NCBI GenBank assembly: GCA_011037195.1
Contig: JAAEAF010000617.1
Coordinates: 144,672-208,671, forward strand
Direction of reading: 5' to 3'
DNA: 64,000 nt
From: Triatoma infestans
Lineage: Eukaryota > Arthropoda > Insecta > Hemiptera > Reduviidae
The notes under the pieces are model-generated. The model saw only the letters and a program-made list of their open reading frames with translations. It was not told the DNA's origin and searched no databases. Made by a program: the position numbers and the translations under genes. Below, in pieces: positions 23,277-36,056 of the stretch. Every line of letters starts with the position of its first letter. Position 1 is the stretch's first letter.

Positions 23277-24480
23277 TGTTTTTGGTTTGATTTATTCATG
23301 ACGAAATCTATTTCTGCTACAGTATAAACAATAAATTGATTAATCAGACACACCAAGATAATAAACACTAATTATTGGAATTGATGTTAGTTACGACCGT
23401 AGTATTTCATATTGTGAGAAGGATATTGAGGTTCGCTAAAACAACCACTGCTGGAATTTCCTAAACAACAAACACAATAAGTCACGGTTTTCCCATCCGC
23501 TCTTATAGCCCTTTATAGAACTTGACACACCCTATTTCTTTAACATTTGGTGATGGTATTCACAAATTGAAGTGTAGTTTTAAGAAATTCAAACAGAAAA
23601 ATTGTTGTAATTACAATTCTTATGTTAGATTTCCATATTTTAATCTTATAAATTATTTAAATTTTAATAGTTGATATGTGTTTATTCCGATTTATTCTGC
23701 AATAATATCAATAATTTACAATAAATTGCAATTTGTTATATATATAATACTTTTCTCTATTTATTTAGTTTATTTATATAGTTTACTTTAAAATTTTTAG
23801 GTTTATATTTTTATTTGCTTTATAACCTTTGTATAGGCAATAAATTCCCATTTTCAAAAATTTAAAAAAAGGTTTCTTTTTTTTTAACCGAACCTCAATA
23901 TCCTTTTTACAATATTATTATAGTTGTAATTATTGTTATTATTCCGCTTGGATTATTATTGTTATGGCTTCATTATACAATATTATATGGACAAAGCATA
24001 AATAATAAATAGATTCTTTATCTTACATGATAATTTGGTGTTTACCTATTAGATATCATGTAGAATGTGGAAAAGGCTGATTATTGTGTAAATACCCAAG
24101 AATATAATAGGGTTTTATTATTATATTAAATATTCACTCTATGGCCGAAAAATGATCTCAGTCCACATCAGCCCTTTGAGATTCACATATTTGGTGCAAT
24201 AATACCTTGTCTAGTGTCCAAAAGCACATGCTGGATCGATTTCGAGTACACCCTTCCGGCGAGATCCAGATATCCAAGTGAATCAAAGCAAGCCATAGCT
24301 TTTGCAGCTTAGGCAAAGTATTTGATATGGTTTCATTTCAACTGACACTGTTTTATGTATTATGTATTCAGTAAATGGAATAACATGAAAATTCTTTAAA
24401 ATTACCTGCAAAAAAAGAAACAGTATATCTGCTGGTCACCCAATTTCTCAATTACTGGAAGGTAACCGTGAATTTCCATG
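23277..24480 (+). other. 3' flank of OR copy B (no gene)
   Basis: AT-rich and homologous to 9,025-10,250. No coding sequence was recognised. Confidence 0.5.
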
Positions 24481-25400
24481 GAAAGGCTTAGTTCATAGAC
24501 AATTTGTATTCCTATAATACATTAATGACTTGGAAATAGGACTTCCGGAGGAAGGCATTTTACATGTTGATGATATCACGTCGAATGAGAAAGGCACGGC
24601 TGTTAAAGAGGCGGCAAAGCAGCCTATGGTTACATTTCATCTCTACGATGCATGATATTAACTCTAATTGAGAAGAAAATAAAAGATACCCCATATTTCT
24701 AGGTGGTACATTAGTCTGCAGACTTAGGTGGAAAAGTCATGTGCAGAGAGTGAGTAACCAATTATAATAGCACCTTTTCTTACATAGAATATTATGTGAA
24801 GAGTTTCCAGCTGAGCTTACAAAGACTTCCCATTGTAGTCTATCCATTTCAGAATGGTATAAGGTATTGAGCTGTACGGAGATATCTCCGATTCATCTAT
24901 TATATTCAGACATACAGACTATTAGAAGAATAATGAAAAACAAAGCTCCAGATAGATGCAAGCCTCACTTTCTAGAGTTAACTATGACAGCACTCCCAGT
25001 TTTCAAGTTCAAATATACTCAATTACAGAAATTGCTGATACAATAAAAAAATATTCCTCAAAGTGTTTAAAATAATTTTATTTAAAAAGAAGGGAGGTAC
25101 ACTGGCACGGAATGAGTATGGAAATACAAAGGTCATGAAATAGATGTGGTTAAAAAATACAAATATTTAGGCGTCGCCATAACTTCCCAGTTCGTATTTG
25201 AACAGCATCTCCTTGTTGAGGCTTACAAAGCAGGCACTTTGTAGATCGTGGGGAAGTGTTACCACTAAGAAATATATTAAATTGTCGGTCAAATGGAAAA
25301 TTATTTGAAGCGGTCTCGAGATCTATACTATGTTATGGTGTGCAAATATAGAATTCGAAGAAGTGGAGAAGCTATTTCGCTAGGCTATATAAGTAAGTAT
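24481..25400 (+). pseudogene. Jockey-type RT fragments
   Basis: Two separate scraps. At 24,515-24,660 frames recall YINDLEIGLPEEG then a degenerate YADD block (HVDDI). At 24,690-24,760 and again at 25,130-25,390 there are FLGG..LRWKSH and KYKYLGVAITSQ, both versions of the LGV..L.W block that follows the RT palm. The second copy is about 450 bp downstream, so two insertions or a local duplication are involved. Every frame contains stops. Confidence 0.55.
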
Positions 25401-26654
25401 TTATTGTTGTTTCCGTGAGATTGATCATAATTAATTCATAAAAAGACATGCCGAGCTTACATTTTAGTAGGTAATAATTTCTAATTACTTAAGTCGGCGT
25501 GCCCTTATGTATGTATGTATTACTAATAAATTGCAATAATTTACAAGTTATTTAATAAAAAATAATGTTGTAATGATTTTGACCATAACTTTTGAAAAAC
25601 GTAACCAATTTAAAAATTTTTTTTTTTTTTTTAGGAGCTCGAGTGCTATAAAAATATGCAAAAAAAAATGTTCCATTTGAAAAAAAAATGTGGATGCCTG
25701 TATTTAGGGATATTGAGGGCTAGTTGCTAAAAATGGATCAATCACTGAAAATAAACTAGACTAAAAATGATTAAATACGTGTTTTCTATTTTTTCGAAAT
25801 TTCCCGCCGTTTAAAAAAAAAGTGGGTGGAGCATATAACTCTGGTCAACCTGTATACAGTCCACTCAATATTTTGACTCTTCAATTTATTTATTTTATTA
25901 ATCAGAGCCCATCCGAGGTATCTCTCCTCAATTTATTTATTAATTATCTTTTCTGCATTTACTGTAGAGAGCCTATCAGAGGTTGAGATAATCGGAGCTC
26001 ACATTTATTTTTATTTTATTTCCTGTTGTTTACTAAACATATACTATTGTCACTTATATTAAGTTGATTTCTCTTTTCGATTCTTCTTTCTAGTTGCTTT
26101 ATTTGAAAATTCATCTTTTTTTCTTTTTTAACTTGGCCTTATTTACAGGAAAATTAGAAAAAAAAAACTTATTCTCTAAAGTAGAACCAATATACATTAA
26201 ATTTGCAATTCTGTCAATGCTGCTTAAGCATATTATATAGATGGTAGAACCATACATTGTACCGGAGTGGTATTTTCGTATGAAGCATAACGCCAAATTA
26301 AAAACCTACCCAAGTTTCCTCAAAAAAAAAATAATTTTTCCACGGAAAATGTTTCAGATAAAAATGATATGCATTTATGTTATGTAAATATTATAACAAG
26401 TTTAAAGAAAATCGAAGCAACTGTTACCGAGAAAATCGCGAAAAACAACAAGAACCATTCAGATGGATTTCAACCAGAACTTATTTGTCTCACATGGGTT
26501 GTTCTACCTAAACGAAATACCAAGTTTGAGGCACGAACGCAATAGTTCTCCTAGTACGAGTATTGGAAGGTAAATGGGAGGTAAATTGTTTTTGGTAGGT
26601 AGCATTTTAGAGGAACTGTATATTATACTGTAAGAGAAGGTTGCATTGAATAAG
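25401..26654. other. Spacer between copies B and C
   Basis: No gene. It has homopolymer A/T runs and fragments of the interspersed repeat with 'AATTTTCC...GAAAATG' blocks (25,550-25,860 and 26,320-26,470). Confidence 0.4.
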
Positions 26655-26914
26655 CTTATAAGGGAATTATAGTGCACTGGAAATACTTTCATATTTTATA
26701 CGTTATAAAACAAGTAATTTTCGAGGAAATATATAATAATTAGCATCAATTATGAAACACAAAACCATAAAATATATCTTTTATTTTATTTTATTTTGTA
26801 GAAGACATGCAACTGAAGTAATTTTCTAATTAAATATTAAACAGTATCGATTATTTCTGATGTAAAAACAAAAATATAAACAATAAAGGTCCAGTTGTCT
26901 GTGAACCGTTGAAC

Positions 26915-29900
26915 ATGGAGAAATTTCTAGAACAGTTTTGCAGTGAAGATAATGATCTAGTGGAGAAAACTGTTTATAAAGAATATGGTTATCTATTCCA
27001 ACTTGGTAATATATATCCGATTATGAAAACTAGTGAACAAAAAGTTTTGGGTGTTTTAAGTATCATATTTTTTACACTAATTTTCCTGTATCAAAATGTA
27101 CTATACATTTTGACAACATATTTTGGTATTGATGAAATTAAGATATGTTTACAAAGTTTAAGTTATTTCCTTTTAAGTAATAATCTGTTTATCTGTATAT
27201 TACTTATTTTTTTTCATAGACGGAATGTAGCTCGAATATTTAAAGCAATTGGCGGTAGATTGTATACATATGACGAAAATACAGAAAATTTCAGAGAAGT
27301 GTTAAATAAGAAAAATTCTGTTCGATTGTTTTTAATTAAATATTCAGCACTAATGTTTCTAATTACTGGATTTCTATTTGAAGTTGTCTTATTATTGGAT
27401 AAAGTGATTAATAAACGCAATACAAAGATCTATACAGCTGGCGGAGTTTCATTAAATACGGCCCGACCTCTATGGGTCCCTTATGGTACGGACACAATGT
27501 TGAAACTTCTAATTACAACAGTTCTTAAGATTGTTTATGTTATATTACTGGACATAGGGTATGCAGCTTACCTTGTATCAACTATGGAACTAATACATTC
27601 GGTTGTCTTTGAACTGAAAATGTTGATAAAATCTTTGCAAAGACTACCGGAACGGACAGAATTTTTGTACAAGAAATATTATAAAAAAGAGAACGCTGAT
27701 CTGACTAGGATGAGGGAAGACAGAAAGCTGGAGATCTGCTGTAAGGTGTGCCTGAAGGAGAATGCTATACATTATCAGAGAATTATCAAGTAAGTAGAGA
27801 TAATGTATGATTTTATCATAAAATCATTTAAATATGTAATATATTTTCCAATAAAGTATTTTCCTAAAGCGAGATTAATCATATTTGTCTAAATTAAATA
27901 ACTAATTGGATTAAAAACCATGTTTGTGTTCAGTGCCGCTATGAAGGGCGGTACTTTAAGCAACAATTCTGTGTCCTAAGCAACCGTTTCCCCTTGGAAA
28001 TTATTATATATTCAAACTGTATTTTTTTTATCTGTCGTAGCAGTTCTTGATGTTCTAGACCGGTTTTGGATTCTCATCGATCGTTAGAATAAGGCTATCA
28101 AGTTCGTGTAGAGAGTTCACTTCAACTTTATGTTTCTGATACTCACTACTCTTGTTGATTCTTTTTTTAATATTATTTTTAATATTCAAAATTATAGATG
28201 TTATTTTTTTAATATTATAAAACTTTTCTTAATTATATTATTGTTTTTAATGATTAATGATATTATTATCAACTTAATGATTATTATTAGAATTATCATA
28301 TATTATCGTTATTACATATATGTATATAATTAGAAAAGAAAATTAACATGTCACAATACAATTTTTTGGAAGATGACAAGTTTACTTTCGACTATATCAG
28401 AGAAAGTTTTGTGTAACGCCTTAATGTTGTTTAGAAAAAGAATATATGAACATAATTTTTAAATATACTGGATGTGTGGTCACGGGAAGAGATCCCAAAG
28501 GACTGGATCATAGCAATAATGTCCCTTTACATAAAAAAGGCAACAGATTAAAGTGCTCTAATTTTCGAGAAACATTGCTGCTGAGCGCTGTTTACAGAAT
28601 TTTGGCAATCCTCATCATGGAAAGAGTAACAAATGTAGCAGAAAGGGTGCTTGGAGACTACCAGTGCGGGTTCCGAAAACGAAGATCAACTACAAACCAC
28701 ATCTTAGAGTTTTAGTAAAATTTTACGAAAATAATTTAGATCTTCTCCAGCTTTGCGTGGATTTCAAAGGGCTTGTGACACTATTTCACATACAGAGCTT
28801 ATTAGACGTCTAAAATCCCCGCAAGTGTCTGCGAAAGTGATCAGACTGGTGAATATGATCTTAACTAACACCGTAGCTAAAGTATCGTTACAAAGAATAC
28901 CCAGTAAACACTGTTCTAAGACAATAAGCCCTAGCCTCACCCATCCTCTTTAACTTGGTGCTGGAAATGGCAGTAAGGAAAATAATTGGCGGCACCATAT
29001 ACAAAAAACCGCGTTCAGTGAGCTAGAAGAAGGAGTTGCTACAGGAAGCATTGGGGCTTCGCGTCAACGAAGGGAAAACGAAGTATGCAATAACTTCGAG
29101 AAGACAAAGGAATTTCCGCGAACTTCAATTCGAGCCGGACCGTATTGTAAGGGTAAGGGAATTTAAATATTTAGGAGCACCCTTACGGCCGAAATTGTTG
29201 ACAGTAGTGAAATTAGAATAGAATTTTAGCCGGAAATAGATGCCTGGGGGCGCTAAGATCGACGCTACGCAATAAGTATACTTTAGCCGGGCAGGCTAAA
29301 GTTGCCACATACAAGACATTATCAGGCCCATCTTTACATGTGGTTCTGAGACTTGGACACGGATAGGGTCGTCTGGAACCAACGGCTTCCGGGAACCAAG
29401 GTTCTTCAGCTCCGGGAAGAAAACGTTAATAGGGTCTACATTTGTAAAATACCCTGAAATAGAAACAAAACTATATGGGTTCGGTTTTTGGATAGTAAAT
29501 TATTTTGTCAGTATCTTCCCAGCAAACGCAGGGCCCAGTGCGGAGGCCCCTTAAGCGCGGGGCCGTACCTATAAAAAAATAAAGTGTACGTTTCCTACAG
29601 AGAAGCTAACAATTAGTGTTGACGATAACAGAGTAGTACTACGGACCAAACAGCTACTCTTTCAACATCTCAATTCCATTCTTATCGTATAATTTTGCAT
29701 AACAGTTTTTAGCAGAACTGTTAATAAGAGTAAGACGTTACACTGAACTGATTTTCATTTCCGGAGAAATATTTCAAATAAAAGTTGTAGCTCTTTATAT
29801 CATGGTTGAGATTAAGTTTAAATTTTATATCAATTGTAGAATATAAACTTAATAAAATTACTTTTTTGAGGAAACTATGTAACCCCACCCACAAAACTTG

Positions 29901-32900
29901 TTTAAATGAACTTTCTGGAAAAAAAAGGTGTTTGGTTCAATTGAAATAAAAGTGATTGGTTCAATTTTTATTCATAGTGTTCATAGTTAATGTAAAAAAA
30001 ATCGTCGGTGTTATTATGAATAAAATCGTAGTAAACTGAAATATTTTCAGTCAAAAGCACATCCGATTACACGATTTTCTTTAAACATGAAATTTTGACA
30101 ACATATTTAATATTAATTAGATGACAAAATTGAATAATAAATTGAAATAGCAGTTTAGACGGAAACATAAACCCGCCCCTCACCCGAAAACCACCTTAAA
30201 TGAATTCCGGAGAAATCGCAGCTCTTTGTATGCGTAGTTGGCATTAAAGCTTAAAGAAATTCGTAGGAGCCGTTTTCACGAGAAAACCCCAAAAAACTGA
30301 AAAATCCATTTAGTGCAGTGACACATCCCCGTTGGGGAATTTTGACGGGTATGTTCCTGTCCGGTCTAGTGGTGATTACTCACACGGAATGTAAATTTTG
30401 GCTTTCTGCGATTTTCGTTTTGAACTGTGTTCTTCACATGCAGACGCACGCACACACATACTCCACATACAGACAGTAATAGGATCCGAAGAGAGGGATA
30501 TAAAGCAGAGAGAGAAACATAAAAATTGAGAGTCTCATCACTACTTAGGCCAGACTGGGGGGGGAGACTGTTTATATATAGCAGCGTTGTACACAGTTTG
30601 TGCAGCAGTCACAACGCGTCAGCAACCAGCTATTGACTTTCTCTTCCCACTCTCAATCTGCAATTTCTAAATTCATGTAAAGCCCTGGCAGTTTTGTGTT
30701 ACTTTCTCATTATACATGTTCAGCATTACTTCTAGTTAATTTATCTTTCAAACCCAATTCTCTTTGTAAAATTCTGAAAATTAGACATGATCGCAATACC
30801 TCCTCTATGAATAGTTAGAGAAAGTAAATATGCGTTCGCAAACAAAACACAAACGCGTCTATATTTATATCTAGATTGTAACAAGTGCTAAGATATGTAT
30901 TATACATTTGGTTAGTAGCGCTAATGAGGGCTTTAGATAGTCTGTACTGCAATAGAAATTTCGTTATTGATGGTATGTCTTTATTTGTGGAGATCTAAGT
31001 TGTAATTTGGAAGAATTAATAAAGAAGATGTAATTGTTCTATCGTCTAACTTGTGTATTTTTATTAGTAGGCACGTTACGAATACCGGAGACCTGCTAGA
31101 GGGTTATCACGTGACACTGTATTACCTACCTGTGTTTATAAATATTAACTTTTGTCCTTAAAAATATTTAAAAAAACTCTGTTTGTTTCAGTCTATTTTC
31201 TGATGTACAAAACACATTAACAGCTCCATTGTTTTCGTCATTTGTGCATGCAACACTCATGATTGCACTTTGTGCTGCTTTTCTTACATTTGTAAGTAAT
31301 TAATATAAACGTAAATTATTTTAATATTCTTTTTTAATTTATTTGATGTTTATTGCCGGGGATATGTCATTAAAATAACTTATGATGTCTTTTTTAAGTG
31401 AACATACTTTGTTTAGAAAAATCTGTAGAGAAAAAAACACCCGTACGACATTATCTTACTCATAATAGTAAAATTATATATTTGAAATTTTACCTATTCG
31501 TTTTAATAGAAATATAGATTTAATGTGGCGGCGGTGTGGGGTAAGTACCTATCTACTACTCTTGGCAGGTAGAGAAGTAATTATATTGTGGCCCTGTAAA
31601 GCGAACCAAAAATATTGAACCAACTTCATTAAAAATTGCAATTTTACGCCGCAAATTCCGCAAAACAACCTAAAATTTTTGTTTTGGTCAAGTGTTTCAA
31701 ATCTATGTGATACTGTTGTATCTGTTGCAGTTATCACAGCAGGTTTAAAGGAAATCGTTATCAACGTTTTTGTGGAAATTTCAAAAACTCGAAAATCCAT
31801 TCTATAAAGTAATCGTACATCCGGTCAACCGATTTTCTACAAATATAGGATTCTCGCAATGTTCCTAATATATGTATATATATATTAACACACACCCATA
31901 TATATATAAATTTAAGGCTCGTCAACATCTATGGTAATTGGCACCTGGAGCTTTCTCAATGCACTGCCGGCATCCAAACAGTGTTCTCTCGTTAAGACAA
32001 CACTGTCCATCACCGGACAGTCAGCTTAGAGGCTCCTAGGAAGAAAAAATTTAAGGGCAGTACAGCTGGACTCGAACACTGGTCCTCCGCGTAGGAACCC
32101 AGTACGCTAACCACTTAGTTATTCCCTTTCCTGTAATATATTGTAATAGTAATTGAATTATATATTGTATAGAAATGGTTTATTATGAGAAAGCTTAACC
32201 TTACTGCCCCACCGGAACACTCAAAAATTCAATTTTCCTTCGAAAATGTTTCAATCAGAAGTGACAGGGATTCAGTTCTGTAGATAGTATACCAAGTTTG
32301 GAAAAAAAAAAAATCGTTGGAGCCGTTTAGAAGGAAATCAGTAAAATCACACTTTTGGTAGATGGATTTAGGCATTCCAGACTGAATTTAGACCACTCTA
32401 ATGATGCCGAACGAAAGGAATCTCCATAGCTAACTTAGTCCAGTACCATATTGTTGCAAACTGTTGGATAGATTTGTAATGCCATTAAAGTCTGGTAAAA
32501 CTGGGCCTGTAGAATCTTCTCAGCTGGAAGTAGTTTAAGAATTTTCCTTGGTAAGTCATTCACATTTAACCACACTGATAACTTTTTTTATAAAAAGTTG
32601 ACAGTGCTTCTTAGTGTGCTAAGTTTCAAATTAACCAGGTATCTAAGAATTCAATTCCTTGGAATCCAATTGCACTTTAGACTTGGTGTGTATGAGTGGT
32701 ATATGGCTTTTAAAATGTAATTTTTCAAAAGTAAAAAATACCAAATAATATATATGTATTAAAATGATTTACAGAAACAAGTAGAGATGTCGCTAGTGGT
32801 TGCAACTATCGTACTAACTGTGCTTGAAGTCAGTAGTTTATTCGTAATTTGTTGGTGTGGTGAGCAGGTAACATCAGCAGTAAGTAGTATAGCATTGCCA

Positions 32901-35900
32901 AACTAATTATTGGATTATCATTTATTAATTCCAAATGGTAGAGACCCAGTCATATCTCACCCAACAAAAATCTTAAAATTACATAATAAATACAAGTTTA
33001 TTTTCAATTAATTTAAGTTAATATTTTCCATGAAATCAATCTTTTTTCAGAGAATTTTCCTTGATAGCGTGCTACTTTTCGTGGTCATCAACCGGTTTCA
33101 GGCGTTCACCCATCATCAGGATGTTTTGTCAAAATATTTTTATAACATAGACTTACACAGAACGTTGATGCACTTGATTTGGATTATACACGAGTATATA
33201 AACTAAATTTGATCTGTGCAAGTGTATGTTATCACACTGTTTTGACAATGCATCCTTTGATGATAGGCGAACGCCAGAAACCAGTCGGTGACCACTAAAA
33301 GAAGCACGCTATCACGGAAAATATCACTGATATATTTCTAGTTTTTGTAGATATATATAAAGCCTACGATAGTATTCTCTGGTCAAACCCGCTGGAAGCC
33401 CAAATGGTAGCCTCTATCAGTAAGCCAGATTATACAAGAACTGCGAAGAGAAAAAATGTACGGCGTAAAAGTTGGGATAAGTTATCCAGATAATGTGTAA
33501 CCTTGAAAGACCTTCTCCAAAAATGCAATTTATCCCAGCTCTTCTTAAAATATATTTTGATGTGAACTAAGGGATAGCCTAGGAAATGTCTAAGATTGAA
33601 ATAGAGATGGCAAATTCCTACATATACTCTTCTCTAGAGATGACCAAGTATCTTCGCGTAAGATACTGACGATGTCAGTCTATGTGTAGGCACATAAAAA
33701 ATGGAGGATTCTGTATAAACTATTGTAAGTGTGAGTGAGTGTTCGGTTAATGGCCCACAAGCTATTGAGGTGAGTGGGAATGAAATAAGGCCAAGTTTAA
33801 TATACCAAAAATGGACTGGAGATTGGAAAACATCAGGAATTTACTCGATAAGGAAATTAATGTTTAATTAATTCAAGTACTGGTTACTGTATGAACTACG
33901 AGACTGGATTGGGTTGGACACGTCTAAAGTGGAGGATACAAGGATACCGAAATTAATGTTGGAATCGGATTCTGAAACAAGAAAAAGTGAGGGAGGCTGA
34001 ATTGTTAAGGAGAGGAATGGTTGAGGAAGCATACACCATCAGGGGTATGGTCTGTCGGGCGCAGGTGCTTAGGATAAGGAGTGTGGAAAAGAAGAGGGAA
34101 TTTCGTTTGAATATAGTTCGGTGAAGTAATTCTCAAATAGATAAATTCCTTAAAAAAAAGTACCGGATATATAAAAATATGAGGGCGACGATATAAAAAA
34201 ACCAAATAATCCGCTGCGACCTAGATGATGTAGCTTCCTTCGAAGTCAAATTTGTTTACAGACTGCAGCCGCCCTTAAAATACGTTTATGTATGCCTGTG
34301 TATGATGAGAAGCTAGAATTAGCCGGTGGTTTCGCTAAACCCAAGTAGGTGCACACATGAACTATCACAAAGGCCTTATGAGCAGTGTGTGAATGGAATT
34401 TCCCCTCTAATGGGATCCAAATCACTAAAGATTCCTAGAATCCGAAGAACGATCCACATCACTAAAGATTCATAGGAACCAAAGAAGGAACATTCTACCT
34501 AGGACAAAATTGGGTCGGAGGATTATATGCATACATCTATAGCTACAGAAAAACAGTTCAAAACAGTTTTTAATACCAGCCAGAAGACACCATTCTACTT
34601 TCTAATTCTCAACTAATCCGTCTCTCTCTTTATTATCATCTCGCTGCCTTATTCTCTAACTTCTATTAACAGTGTAAACTCTTGCAGTTGGTGTTTCTAT
34701 TTATTATACAGTGTTCAGCACATCTACTACTTTATTTCTTCATCATTCCCATATTCAGTCTCTCTAATTCTCTCCTTCTCTCATCCCTTAGATCTTACAT
34801 TGTTACGGGTGATTATTGCACTGTGACATGAAAAATCTACTGTGCCCCCGGAGCCTTCTCACTGCACTGCTGAGCAGTTTTCTCTAGCTACAGACAAAGC
34901 TCGCCATCAGCGGACAGGGAGGTGTAGAGGCTCCTAGAAAATCTATGAGTAACATTCTGGATTCGAATCCGGGGCCTCCGCGTTGCTAGTTCAGAGCCCT
35001 ACCACTGAGCTAATCCCTTCCTTCTCTCTTGACTTACACCAGTTAACTACGGACGGACACCCTAGTTTGTGCACTGCGATTGCGCTTGTCTGTGAAGAGT
35101 AGACTGTATTTAGTTTAAGTGTATTGTGTACCGTTCTGACGAAATGCATGGAATACCGAGCTTCGGTAACCTGTGGGGTCGCTACTCGACAAATGACTGC
35201 ATGCAACAGATATCCTTGCGGGCTTTCTCACATCCATTCTCACCCAACATTCTGATAATTTAATTATATTCATCAACGCTCAGGGATTTGATAGTTTGAG
35301 TTATAATGTTATTATTGTCTTTAATGAATCTCAGAAAAATACGATGTTATTCAGTTTTAGGGTGAAAATAGTAGATTTATTAATGAAGTTAGATTCTGGT
35401 TATCTTTGGCCCATTTTGCATCCTTCTCAGAAATTGAGACAAACAACTTCATGAATAAATCGACGTATCTATTTTTTTAAATGGATAATCTATAATTCTA
35501 TTAATCAATAGATCTATAAAGCATATAATAAATTAGTTTTTTTTTTAAACAATTCTTTTTATTATATTAATACAGTGTCAAGAGCTGAGAGAAGCGTTGT
35601 ATGCAACAGGTTGGATATATATGACCAAAGATGCAGCACTATATATACAGATAATGTCGTCAAGATCACAACGACCTCTTGTACTGATTTGTGGTGGGTT
35701 ATATGAAGCAAATTTTGACACATTTACTAATGTAAGTTCATAAGTTAATATTGAACTGTATGTATCATAGTCTTGGCTCCATAACTATAAGAGTGTTACC
35801 CTCTTTTAGAGCCTTTCCCATGGAAATTGTTTGTATTATTTCTAGCTTCAATATTTACCAGTTGGAACAATCACCTAGCAGAATACTGTACAAACTAATG

Positions 35901-36056
35901 AAATACTTCCACGAAACTGAATACATGGTAGCAAGAGAATTTTTGCATAAATATAAATTCATTTATTGCGGACTAATCAGTTAATTTTTTTTGTTTCAGA
36001 TAATGAATAAAGCGTATTCATTTTTTAATATAATCTATGCCGCAAACTCAGAGTGA
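26915..36056 (+). CDS. Insect odorant receptor, seven-transmembrane, five exons (copy C)
   Basis: The joined exons 26,915-27,789, 31,192-31,291, 32,775-32,867, 35,576-35,731 and 36,000-36,056 encode 426 residues, a normal OR length. Every intron starts GT (mostly GTAAGT) and ends AG; phases are 2, 0, 0, 0. Insect ORs form odorant-gated cation channels with the co-receptor Orco in olfactory neuron dendrites, N-terminus inside. Hydrophobic segments fall near residues 43-66, 80-101, 137-163, 196-222, 303-325, 331-352 and 405-422. Family hallmarks are HYQRIINLFSDVQ before TM5, FVICWCGEQ closing TM6, LREALYATGW after it, and SQRPLVLICGG followed by NKAYSFF in the last segment. The start codon was chosen because MEKF is the first Met and is also kept in copy B. 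No ligand can be inferred. Copies A and B are its pseudogene relatives. Confidence 0.9.
27790..28445 (+). other. OR intron 1, first part (copy C), no gene
   Basis: Intron sequence after the GTAAGT donor. AT-rich with trinucleotide-like ATT stretches near 28,150-28,330. No coding evidence beyond chance frames. Confidence 0.5.
28446..29225 (+). pseudogene. RTE-like reverse transcriptase remnant (copy C)
   Basis: Three successive frames rebuild a stretch of non-LTR RT. 28,446-28,715 has HKKGNRLKCSNFRE (finger block), LLSAVYRILA and GDYQCGFRKRRSTTNHIL. 28,753-28,953 has the palm block with FQRACDTISHTELIRRL. 29,036-29,221 has GLRVNEGKTKYA, then REFKYLG. The YADD box is lost between the second and third pieces. 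The DYQCGFR..RSTTDHI signature is typical of RTE/CR1-like RTs. It is a duplicate of 15,931-16,640 and less decayed. Confidence 0.7.
29226..31191 (+). other. OR intron 1, second part (copy C)
   Basis: No coding evidence. Matches copy B 16,560-18,347, including the TTTATATATAGCAGCG TATA-like box (30,569-30,584). From about 30,955 it is nearly identical to copy B. Confidence 0.5.
31921..32132 (-). mobile_element. tRNA-derived SINE (copy C, intron 2)
   Basis: Duplicate of 19,073-19,287, with the same A-box-like TAACTAAGTGGTTAGCG and B-box-like TGTTCGAGTCC on the minus strand. It sits at the end of the near-identical tract. Confidence 0.7.
33048..33330. mobile_element. Inverted-repeat element with hammerhead motifs (copy C)
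   Basis: Duplicate of 20,259-20,549. The left arm is preserved. The right arm (33,245-33,295) is worn, with GATAGGCGAACGCCAGAAAC instead of the paired stem II, so only the left-arm ribozyme keeps its core. Confidence 0.7.
33083..33124 (-). ncRNA. Candidate type I hammerhead ribozyme (left arm, copy C)
   Basis: Same sequence as 20,294-20,335: CATC stem I, CTGATGA core, short stem II with GAAC loop, GAAA core, CCGG stem III, cleavage after TT, GATG closing stem I. It lies antisense in the OR intron, so the OR transcript itself would carry the complement, not the ribozyme. Confidence 0.7.
33331..34170 (+). pseudogene. RT remnant in OR intron (copy C)
   Basis: Homologue of 20,550-21,400. It opens with KAYDSILWSNPLEAQ-like codons (first catalytic Asp block) and ends with the EEWLRKHTPSG tail. 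Multiple stops. Confidence 0.5.
34210..34715 (+). other. LTR- or promoter-like intron sequence (copy C)
   Basis: Third copy of the element-like stretch at 3,780-4,254 and 21,440-21,950, identical to copy B over most of its length. No frame. Confidence 0.3.
34818..35022 (-). mobile_element. tRNA-derived SINE (copy C, intron 4 side)
   Basis: Duplicate of the 7,728 and 22,048 elements. The head keeps TTAGCTCAGTGGTAGGGCTC and a B box CGGATTCGAATCC-like on the minus strand. Confidence 0.7.

Larger units (their letters stand above)
14098..24560 (+). repeat. Duplicated unit, copy B
   Basis: About 10.5 kb aligned throughout with copy C (26,655-36,610), offset about 12.6-12.8 kb. It includes a full set of OR exons, two SINEs, an RTE-like remnant, a hammerhead inverted-repeat element and a second RT remnant, all in the same order. 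Identity varies sharply along the length: around 90% in much of it, near 100% in 18,110-19,120 and 21,190-21,890. Confidence 0.9.

Noticed and set aside
35281..35400. Candidate additional OR exon with AG...GT borders
   Set aside because: The translation is not hydrophobic like TM6. The true TM6 exon was found at 32,775-32,867 with matching phases and the CWCGEQ motif.
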